A stretch of 64,000 nt of DNA from Actinoplanes sp. SE50/110 (GTDB lineage Bacteria > Actinomycetota > Actinomycetes > Mycobacteriales > Micromonosporaceae): the NCBI RefSeq assembly GCF_900119315.1, contig NZ_LT827010.1, positions 7,930,001 to 7,994,000 on the forward strand. The letters are read 5' to 3'. Under the pieces are notes generated by a model that was not told the origin of the DNA, did not search any database, and was given only the letters and a program-made list of their open reading frames with translations. This document shows, in pieces, positions 25,514-32,522 of this stretch (the first letter of the stretch is position 1; the number at the start of each line of letters is the position of its first letter). A program made the position numbers and the translations under genes.

Positions 25514-25534
25514 ACATTCCTTCTTCATGAATGA

Positions 25535-25563
25535 GGGCCCCGGCGCAGAACGCGCCGGGGCCC
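25535..25563 (-). promoter_or_regulatory. 12-bp GC hairpin in the leader of the MerR-type gene
   Basis: A perfect stem pairs 25535-25546 with 25552-25563 around a 5-nt loop. On the minus strand it ends 21 nt before the start codon and begins 4 nt after the stop of a short upstream frame. Its place suggests an attenuator or translation switch rather than an end-of-operon terminator. Confidence 0.6.
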
Positions 25564-25567
25564 AGGG

Positions 25568-25603
25568 TTACGGGTTCAATACACCATCCACCGACAGGTT
25601 CAT
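25568..25603 (-). CDS. Possible 11-codon upstream leader frame
   Basis: Minus-strand frame MNLSVDGVLNP followed by TAA, with a weak GAGAA about 9 nt upstream of its ATG. It ends 4 nt before the 12-bp hairpin in the MerR gene leader. The arrangement of short frame, hairpin, then gene resembles leader-peptide attenuation. Translation is not shown and the frame could be chance. Confidence 0.3.
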   Translation of the reverse strand: MNLSVDGVLNP

Positions 25604-26360
25604 CGGGTTCTCTTTTCCGCACCCCGCCGCTATCAGCAGGCGGTGCGAGGATCGCATAAGCGTGACCTGAGACCACCTCACGTTCAAAGTGACCACGGTG
25701 TCCACCCCAGAACGGAAAACACGTCCTGATGGCGGGCGATCCAACGGCGTCAAACCCTCCCTTTCCTCTACTTACCAACATCTACAGTGCTGTCCTCCGA
25801 TGCCGGAGCCCCACGCGACTTCATGGCCCCGGACATGTGCGGTGGATCCCTGCTGCATCAGGCTGAGCCCTGAACCTTGCACCGGCCCCGCCTGCGGTTG
25901 CCGTGACCTGGAATTACGTCAAGGTCTTGTCCTGCACGTGCCCTCTTGCATGCGGTGATGTGACTCCACCGCAGTTACCGAGCGAGCCACGAGAACTCCG
26001 GGCCCTGCTTCGACGCTCGGCCTGTCACGTCGGCGTCTTCAACCGATCTTCGTTACCAACGAGAGAAACAATAACCGGCCTCCGCGAGAATGTCTAGTCT
26101 CCAAAGACCAGATTTTGTGACCGGTTGCCGCCCGCCCACCCGCGTCGCGGTGGGCTGCACGTGTCGTCCTCGCCAGGGGTGGTCCCGCCTGCGGTGACCG
26201 CCCACCGGCAGTACGGTGCGGCGATTCCGTCCCGGGGCGCTGAACTGGCTGGCCCGCTTCGCTCCGCGGCAAAACGCCTGGTAGCCGGTGCCGAGGCGAC
26301 CCATTTTCCCGCCACCGGCAAACCCCGCGGGCGTCAGGAGATCGGTCGCCTCGTCACCGG
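25604..26360. other. Gene-poor, lower-GC stretch
   Basis: No convincing gene. The part from about 25604 to 26110 is visibly richer in A/T than its surroundings. A 7-bp hairpin (25951-25957 with 25967-25973) is present on either strand. Short frames, such as plus-strand 25689-25958, are Cys/Pro rich with no family resemblance and no actinobacterial third-position bias. It may hold promoters, a small RNA or a decayed gene. Confidence 0.5.
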
Positions 26361-26387
26361 CGGCGTTTCACGCGCCCCGAAGCGCCG
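26361..26387 (-). terminator. Hairpin downstream of dapB
   Basis: A 9-bp stem with one G-T wobble pairs 26361-26369 with 26379-26387. It occupies the same place relative to the conserved 27-nt block as the hairpin after ftsK. Confidence 0.55.
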
Positions 26388-26411
26388 TGACCGGAAGCGG
26401 CGGGGCAGCGA

Positions 26412-26438
26412 TCAGTTGTCGGTCGCGGCGTGCGACAT
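26412..26438 (-). repeat. 27-nt conserved 3' block, copy 2 (downstream of dapB)
   Basis: Minus-strand frame MSHAATDN plus stop, 20 nt after the dapB stop. It differs from the ftsK copy at three positions: two silent and one changing Ala to Thr. Confidence 0.7.
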
Positions 26439-26458
26439 GATGATCGTGATCGGCAGAA

Positions 26459-27217
26459 TCAGGAAACCAGCTCGTCGAGACCCAGCGTCAGGCCCGGCCG
26501 GTCGACGACCGCGCGGACCGCGAGCAGCACCCCCGGCATGAACGACGAGCGGTCCAACGAATCGTGCCGGATGGTCAGCGTCTCCCCGGCCTGCCCGAAG
26601 AGCACCTCCTGATGCGCCACCAGCCCGGCCGCCCGCACCGAGTGGATCCGCACCCCGTCGATGTCCGCCCCGCGCGCGCCGTCCACCTCGTCCTCGGTCG
26701 CGTCCGGCATCGGCGGGCAGTTCGCCGCCTTGCGCGCCTCGGCGATCAGCCGGGCGGTGTGTGTCGCGGTGCCGCTGGGCGCGTCGAGCTTGCGCGGGTG
26801 GTGCTGCTCGATGATCTCCACCGAGTCGAAGTAGCGGGCGGCGCGGGCCGCGAACTGCATCATCAGGATCGCGCCGATGCCGAAGTTGGGGGCGATCACG
26901 ACGCCCACCTCCGGCCTGCCGGCGAGCCAGCCGCGGACCTGCGCGAGCCGCTCCTCGGTGAAGCCGGAGGTGCCGACCACGACGTGGATGCCCTGCTCGA
27001 CGGCCCAGCGCAGGTTGTCCATGACGACGCCCGGGTTGGTGAAGTCGACCAGCACCTGAGCGCCGGCCTCGGCGGCCGCCTGCAGCGTGTCGTCGTGGTC
27101 GACGAGCGCCACCAGGTCGAGGTCGGGGGCGCCGTCGACGGCCTTGCACACCTCGAGGCCCATGCGGCCCCGGGCGCCGAGAACACCGACACGGATGGGT
27201 TCGAGCACGTCAGTCAC
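26459..27217 (-). CDS. dapB: 4-hydroxy-tetrahydrodipicolinate reductase
   Basis: A 252-residue NAD(P)H-dependent reductase, the step after DapA in lysine/diaminopimelate synthesis. The N-terminal nucleotide-binding motif is VGVLGARGRMG, and the catalytic/substrate segment is EIIEQHHPRKLDAPSGTA (His-His and Lys). The start is GTG 27217, 6 nt downstream of a -10 hexamer, so the message is probably leaderless. It is monocistronic or read from its own promoter after the M16 peptidase gene. Confidence 0.96.
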   Translation of the reverse strand: MTDVLEPIRVGVLGARGRMGLEVCKAVDGAPDLDLVALVDHDDTLQAAAEAGAQVLVDFTNPGVVMDNLRWAVEQGIHVVVGTSGFTEERLAQVRGWLAGRPEVGVVIAPNFGIGAILMMQFAARAARYFDSVEIIEQHHPRKLDAPSGTATHTARLIAEARKAANCPPMPDATEDEVDGARGADIDGVRIHSVRAAGLVAHQEVLFGQAGETLTIRHDSLDRSSFMPGVLLAVRAVVDRPGLTLGLDELVS

Positions 27218-27223
27218 AGCGTC

Positions 27224-27229
27224 AACCTA
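27224..27229 (-). promoter_or_regulatory. -10 element (TAGGTT) for dapB
   Basis: On the minus strand TAGGTT, then GACGCT, then GTG. It is identical to the dapA hexamer. Confidence 0.5.
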
Positions 27230-27246
27230 ACGTACCGGCAGGCCGG

Positions 27247-28578
27247 TCAGCCGGGCGGGAAGTCGCCCTCGTCGAACGGGCCCACCACGGCCAGCGAGTG
27301 TTCCCGGGACAGCAGGGCCCCGGCCACCTCGCCGACGTCGGCGATGCTCACCCCGTCGACCCGCGCGAGCAGGTCGTCGACGCCCATCAGGTCGCCGTGC
27401 AGCAGCTCGGACTTGGCGAGCCGGCTCATCCGGGAGCCGGTGTCCTCCAAGCCCAGCACGTACGAGCCCTTCACCATGCCCTTGCCGCGCACGAGTTCCT
27501 CGGCGGTGATCCCGCCGGCCGCCACCCGGGCGAGCTCGGTGCGGATCAGGTCGAGGACTTCGGGGGCCTTGCCGGGCGCGCAGCCGGCGTAGACGCCGAA
27601 GACACCGGTGTCGGCGTACTGGCTGGCGTAGGAATACACCGAGTAGGCCAGGCCACGCTTCTCCCGGATCTCCTGGAACAGCCGGCTCGACATGCCGCCG
27701 CCCAGCACGTTGTTGAGCACGCCCAGGGCGAAGCGGCGGTCGTCGTACCGGCTCAGGCCGGGCGCGCCGAGCACGATGTGCGCCTGCTCGGTGTCCCGGT
27801 GCACCACCACGGTGTGCGGTTTCTGCACGCGGACCCGGGTGCCGTCGGGGCGGGGCGGGGCCGGCTCGGCCGGGCCGGTGTCCAGCGGGCTGCCGGCCAG
27901 CGCCTTGCGCACCAGCCGGACCACGGTGGCGTGGTCGAGGTTGCCGGCCGCCGCGACCACGATCTCCGGCGCCCGGTACCGCTTGCGGTAGAAGCTGTTG
28001 ATCTGGTTCCGGGTCATCGGGGTGACCGACTCCGGGGTGCCGGAGATCAACCGGCCCAGCGGGTGGGTGCCGTAGATCGCCTCGGTGAAGACGTCGTGCA
28101 CCTCATCACCGGGCTCGTCCTCGTGCATGGCGATCTCCTCGAGGATCACGCCACGTTCGGTCTCCACGTCGGCCGGGTCGAGGATCGAGTCGGCCACCGC
28201 GTCCACCAGCACGTCCACCGCGAGCGGCAGGTCGGTGTCGAGCACCCGCGCGTAATAGCAGGTGTACTCCTTGGTGGTGAACGCGTTGGTCTCGCCGCCC
28301 ACCGCCTCGATCTCCGCGGAGATCTGCAGCGCGGTGCGCTTGTGGGTGCCCTTGAAGAGCAGGTGCTCCAGGAAGTGCGAGGCGCCGGACATGGCCGGCG
28401 TCTCGTCCCGGGAGCCGATCCCGACCCAGACGCCGAGGGCGGCGCTGCGGGTGGTCGGGATCGCCTCGGTGATCACGCGCAGGCCGCTCGGCAGGACGGT
28501 CTTCTTCACGCCGTCCTGCAGGGTCCTGGTAGAAACGCGGGCCGGCCTGCCGGCCGGCCCGCGGTCGCTGGACGTCAC
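27247..28578 (-). CDS. M16-family zinc metallopeptidase (pitrilysin-like)
   Basis: A 443-residue M16B peptidase. The inverted zinc motif HxxEH is HFLEH (near residue 68), and the distal glutamate region is ERGVILEEIAMHEDEP. The second half shows SRLFQEIREKRGLAYSVYSYAS, with the substrate-side R and Y typical of M16. It starts with GTG 3 nt after the pnp stop, so the two are co-transcribed; the pnp-M16 pair is conserved in actinobacteria. Substrate unknown. Confidence 0.93.
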   Translation of the reverse strand: MTSSDRGPAGRPARVSTRTLQDGVKKTVLPSGLRVITEAIPTTRSAALGVWVGIGSRDETPAMSGASHFLEHLLFKGTHKRTALQISAEIEAVGGETNAFTTKEYTCYYARVLDTDLPLAVDVLVDAVADSILDPADVETERGVILEEIAMHEDEPGDEVHDVFTEAIYGTHPLGRLISGTPESVTPMTRNQINSFYRKRYRAPEIVVAAAGNLDHATVVRLVRKALAGSPLDTGPAEPAPPRPDGTRVRVQKPHTVVVHRDTEQAHIVLGAPGLSRYDDRRFALGVLNNVLGGGMSSRLFQEIREKRGLAYSVYSYASQYADTGVFGVYAGCAPGKAPEVLDLIRTELARVAAGGITAEELVRGKGMVKGSYVLGLEDTGSRMSRLAKSELLHGDLMGVDDLLARVDGVSIADVGEVAGALLSREHSLAVVGPFDEGDFPPG

Positions 28579-28581
28579 TGC

Positions 28582-30909
28582 TTAGTCGCGGCGCTCGCCG
28601 GCCGGCCGGGAGCGGCGACGGCGGGGCTCGCCGCCACCCTCGCGGTTCTCCCGCGGGGCCCGCTCCGGGCGACCCTCGGACGACGGGGCGTCCGCAGCCG
28701 CAGCCGCAGCCGCAGCCGGGGCCTCCTCGCCCTCCGGGCGCACCTTGTCCAGGTAGATCTTGCCCCGGGCGTCGATGTCCGCGATCTGGACCTCGACCCG
28801 GTCGCCGACGTTGAGGAAGTCCTCGACCTTGTCGACCCGCTTGCCGTCGCCCACCTTCGAGATGTGCAGCAGGCCGTCGCGGCCGGGCAGCAGCGAGATG
28901 AACGCGCCGAACGCGGCCGTCTTCACCACCGTGCCCAGGAACTTGTCGCCCATCTTCGGCAGGGTCGGGTTGGCGATCGCGTTGATCCGCTCGACGGCGG
29001 CCTCGGCGGCCGGGCCGTTGGTCGCACCGACGTAGATCGTGCCGTCGTCCTCGATGGAGATGTCGGCGCCGGTCTCGTCCTGGATCGCGTTGATGGTCTG
29101 ACCCTTCGGGCCGATCACCATGCCGATCTTGTCGACCGGGATCTTCACGGTGGTGACCCGCGGGGCGTGCTCGCTCATCGCGGCCGGGGACTCGATCGCG
29201 GCGTTCATCACGCCGAGAATCGTGGCCCGCGCCTCGTGCGCCTGCTGCAGCGCGCCGGCCAGCACGTCCGACGGGATGCCGTCGAGCTTGGTGTCCAGCT
29301 GCAGGGCGGTGACGAACTCGCTGGTGCCGGCGACCTTGAAGTCCATGTCGCCGAACGCGTCCTCGGCGCCGAGGATGTCGGTCAGCGCGATGTACTGGGT
29401 CTTGCCGTCGACCTCGTCGGAGATCAGGCCCATCGCGATGCCGGCGACCGGCGCCTTCAGCGGCACACCGGCGGCGAGCAGGGCCAGCGTCGAGGCGCAG
29501 ACCGAGCCCATCGAGGTGGAACCGTTGGAGCCGAGCGCCTCGGACACCTGACGGATCGCGTAGGGGAACTCCTCGCGCGACGGCAGGACCGGGACCAGCG
29601 CCCGCTCGGCCAGCGCGCCGTGACCGATCTCGCGGCGCTTCGGCGAGCCGACCCGGCCGGTCTCACCGGTCGAGTACGGCGGGAAGTTGTAGTTGTGCAT
29701 GTAGCGCTTGGTCTTCTCGGGGGCGAGAGTGTCCAGCGCCTGCTCCATGCGCAGCATGTTCAGCGTGGTGACACCCAGGATCTGGGTCTCGCCGCGCTCG
29801 AACAGCGCCGAGCCGTGCACCCGGGGCAGCACACCGATCTGCGCGGTCAGCGGACGGATGTCACGCGGGCCACGGCCGTCGATGCGGACCTGCTCGCGCA
29901 GCACCCGCTGCCGCACCTCGGCCTTGGTGACCGAGCGGAACGCCGCGCTGATCTCCTTCTCCCGGCCCTCGAACCGCTCGTCGAGCAGCTCGTGCGCCTT
30001 CGCCTTGACCAGGTCGAGGGCTTCCTCGCGCTCCTGCTTCGCGGCGATCTTCAGGGCCTCGGCGGTCTCGCCGCGCACCGCGTCGCTGACCGCGGCGTAC
30101 ACATCATCCTGGTAGTCCAGGAAGACCGGGAACTCGGCGACCGGCTTGGCGGCGACGTCGGCCAGCTCGCTCTGCGCGCGGCACAGCTCGCGGATCGCGG
30201 GCTTGGCGGCCTCCAGACCGCTGGCCACGACCTCCTCGGTCGGCGCGGTGGCGCCGGCGGCGATCAGCTTGACCGCCTGCGGGGTGGCCTCGGCCTCGAC
30301 CATCATGATCGCGACGTCACCCTCGGCGGTCACACGACCGGCGACCACCATGTCGAAGGTGGCGCGCTCCAGCTCCTCGATGGTCGGGAAGGCGACCCAC
30401 TGGCCGTCGATGTGCGCGACCCGGGTGGAGCCGACCGGGCCGCTGAACGGCAGGCCGGAGAGCTTGGTGGACATCGACGCGGCGTTCATCGCGACCACGT
30501 CGTACGGGTGGGACGGGTCGAGCGCGAGGATGGTCTCGACGACCTGAACCTCGTTGCGCAGGCCCTTGGTGAACGACGGGCGCAGCGGCCGGTCGATCAG
30601 CCGGCAGGTGAGGATGGCGTCCTCGCTGGGACGACCCTCGCGCCGGAAGAACGAGCCGGGGATCCGGCCCGCGGCGTACATCCGCTCCTCGACGTCGACG
30701 GTCAGCGGGAAGAAGTCGAAGTGCTCCTTCGGCGCCTTGCTCGCGGTGGTCGCGGAGAGAACGGTGGTGTCGCCCAGCTGGACGATCACCGAGCCGGCGG
30801 CCTGCTTGGCCAGCCGGCCGGTGGAGAAGACGATCTCGCGGGTGCCGAACGACCCGTTGTCGATGACTGCCGTGCGAGATTCAGTGCCGAGAGCGGTCTG
30901 CTCTGTCAA
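28582..30909 (-). CDS. pnp: Polyribonucleotide nucleotidyltransferase (PNPase/GPSI)
   Basis: A 775-residue phosphorolytic 3'-5' exoribonuclease. Two RNase PH domains flank a helical linker; the active-site region has GSNGSTSMGSVCASTLALLA. KH (KIPVDKIGMVIGPKGQTINAI) and S1 (FLGTVVKTAAFGAFISLLPGRDGLLH) domains follow, then an Ala tract and an Arg/Glu-rich tail. The start is TTG 30909, supported by AGAGGAG upstream. It lies downstream of rpsO, the usual arrangement. Confidence 0.96.
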   Translation of the reverse strand: MTEQTALGTESRTAVIDNGSFGTREIVFSTGRLAKQAAGSVIVQLGDTTVLSATTASKAPKEHFDFFPLTVDVEERMYAAGRIPGSFFRREGRPSEDAILTCRLIDRPLRPSFTKGLRNEVQVVETILALDPSHPYDVVAMNAASMSTKLSGLPFSGPVGSTRVAHIDGQWVAFPTIEELERATFDMVVAGRVTAEGDVAIMMVEAEATPQAVKLIAAGATAPTEEVVASGLEAAKPAIRELCRAQSELADVAAKPVAEFPVFLDYQDDVYAAVSDAVRGETAEALKIAAKQEREEALDLVKAKAHELLDERFEGREKEISAAFRSVTKAEVRQRVLREQVRIDGRGPRDIRPLTAQIGVLPRVHGSALFERGETQILGVTTLNMLRMEQALDTLAPEKTKRYMHNYNFPPYSTGETGRVGSPKRREIGHGALAERALVPVLPSREEFPYAIRQVSEALGSNGSTSMGSVCASTLALLAAGVPLKAPVAGIAMGLISDEVDGKTQYIALTDILGAEDAFGDMDFKVAGTSEFVTALQLDTKLDGIPSDVLAGALQQAHEARATILGVMNAAIESPAAMSEHAPRVTTVKIPVDKIGMVIGPKGQTINAIQDETGADISIEDDGTIYVGATNGPAAEAAVERINAIANPTLPKMGDKFLGTVVKTAAFGAFISLLPGRDGLLHISKVGDGKRVDKVEDFLNVGDRVEVQIADIDARGKIYLDKVRPEGEEAPAAAAAAAADAPSSEGRPERAPRENREGGGEPRRRRSRPAGERRD

Positions 30910-31063
30910 GTGAGGTACTCCTCTTCGTCGAGGACCCGGCGGTCTACAGCGCGTTTCAACGAGGCCGGTCTTCGATCGAAGTACCCAGGAGTGAGCCTGG
31001 GAACCACTACCGGAGACCGGTGCTGCCGGTGTGAGCCGCGCGGGTCCGTGGGGTGGTGTTACG

Positions 31064-31091
31064 TCAGGGAGCGGCCGGGGCCGCTCCCTGA
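31064..31091 (-). terminator. rpsO terminator hairpin
   Basis: An almost perfect 12-13-bp stem begins 7 nt past the rpsO stop. No U-tract follows, which is usual in high-GC actinobacteria. Confidence 0.75.
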
Positions 31092-31098
31092 GGGAAAC

Positions 31099-31368
31099 TT
31101 ATCGACGCAGGCCGAGGCGCTCGATGAGCGTCCGGTAGCGGGCGATGTCCTTCTTCTGAACGTAGTTCAGCAGGCGGCGGCGCTGGCCGACGAGCAGCAG
31201 CAGACCACGACGGCTGTGGTGGTCGTGCTTGTGCAGCTTGAGGTGCTCGGTCAGGTCGGCGATCCGCTTGGTGAGCATGGCGACCTGAACCTCGGGCGAA
31301 CCGGTGTCGCCCTCCTTGGTCGCGTACTCCGTCATGATCTTGTTCTTGGTGTCTTGATCGAGCGCCAT
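31099..31368 (-). CDS. rpsO: 30S ribosomal protein S15
   Basis: An 89-residue small-subunit protein that binds 16S rRNA early in assembly. It shows the full-length S15 pattern: TGSPEVQVAMLTKRIADLTEHLK, HKHDHHSRRGLLLLVGQRRRLLNYV and YRTLIERLGLRR. A hairpin after it may separate it from pnp, as in many bacteria where S15 and PNPase are differentially expressed. Confidence 0.98.
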   Translation of the reverse strand: MALDQDTKNKIMTEYATKEGDTGSPEVQVAMLTKRIADLTEHLKLHKHDHHSRRGLLLLVGQRRRLLNYVQKKDIARYRTLIERLGLRR

Positions 31369-31498
31369 GATCTCCGTACTTCTGTGTTGCCGATTCACGG
31401 TGTCCCCGCAGCCCGCGGCGTCGGGCAGGCCTGCTCTTCAAGAGCACAGCGGGACCGGTGTCGAATAATTCAGACGACACTCAAACCCTACCAGGGGG

Positions 31499-32431
31499 TT
31501 AACGCAGCAACACCCGGGTCTCTTCCACGTCGGCCCGGATCTGCGCGACCAATGGTTCGATGGCGTCGTATTTCCGCTGCTCACGCAAGTGCTCGACGAA
31601 ATCGAGGCTGACCCTTTCGCCGTACAGATCACCCGAGAAACCGAGCGCATACGCCTCCACCCGGCGTTCCCGCCCCTCGAAGGTGGGATTGGTGCCGATC
31701 GAAACACTGGCGGGCCATCGGCCGGCATTCTCCCCGGCCCGGGTCAGCCACGCGGCGTAGACCCCGTCGGCCGGCACCGCCGCATAGCGGTGCGTCATCA
31801 GGTTCGCCGTGGGGAAGCCGAGCTCCCGCCCTCGCTGGTCGCCCCGGACGACCACGCCGGCCAGGCGGTGCGGCCGGCCCAGCGCCGCCGCCGCGGCGCG
31901 CACGTCACCTGCGTCGACACAACTGCGGATGTACGTCGACGAGAACACCACGCCGTCCGCCGAGACCAGCGGCGCCTCCTCGACGGTGAAGCCGAAGGTG
32001 CGCCCCAGGCTCTCCAGCAGCGCCACGTCCCCGGCGGCCCGGTGCCCGAAGCGGAAGTTGTCGCCGACCACCACGTCCGCCGCGTGCAGCGCCCCGACCA
32101 GCACGTCGTGCACGAACGCGTCCGGACCCAGCTGGGAGAACTCCCGGGTGAACGGGACCACGCAGAGCGCGTCCACGCCGAGCCGCTCGATCAGCTCGGC
32201 CTTGCGCACCGACTCGGTCAGCACCGCCGGGTGCGAGCCGGGGCGGACCACCTCGGACGGGTGCGGGTCGAAGGTCATCACCACCGACTGCAGACCCATG
32301 TCGCGGGCGCGCTTCACCGCGTGCCCGATGATCGCCTGGTGGCCACGGTGCACACCGTCGAAGACGCCGATGGTCACGACCGATCGGCCCCAGCCACCGG
32401 GCACCGACTCCAATCCCCGCCACCGCTGCAT
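31499..32431 (-). CDS. ribF: Bifunctional riboflavin kinase / FAD synthetase
   Basis: A 310-residue enzyme making FMN and FAD. The N-terminal FMN adenylyltransferase domain has TIGVFDGVHRGHQAII and VVGDNFRFGHRAAGD; the C-terminal kinase domain has RELGFPTANL and SIGTNPTFEGRERRVEAY. GGAGGAG precedes the ATG at 32431. In most actinobacteria truB is directly upstream; here a two-component cassette intervenes on the other strand. Confidence 0.96.
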   Translation of the reverse strand: MQRWRGLESVPGGWGRSVVTIGVFDGVHRGHQAIIGHAVKRARDMGLQSVVMTFDPHPSEVVRPGSHPAVLTESVRKAELIERLGVDALCVVPFTREFSQLGPDAFVHDVLVGALHAADVVVGDNFRFGHRAAGDVALLESLGRTFGFTVEEAPLVSADGVVFSSTYIRSCVDAGDVRAAAAALGRPHRLAGVVVRGDQRGRELGFPTANLMTHRYAAVPADGVYAAWLTRAGENAGRWPASVSIGTNPTFEGRERRVEAYALGFSGDLYGERVSLDFVEHLREQRKYDAIEPLVAQIRADVEETRVLLR

Positions 32432-32522
32432 CGAGAAAGCTCCTCCGCCTCGTCGTCAGCCATAGCGTATCGATCGCTAATCCACCCTGCGACGCGCCCG
32501 GATCGGTACGATTAGCACCGAT

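Noticed and set aside
25689..25958. An 89-codon Cys/Pro-rich plus-strand frame
   Set aside because: No ribosome site, no third-position GC bias and no resemblance to a known family.
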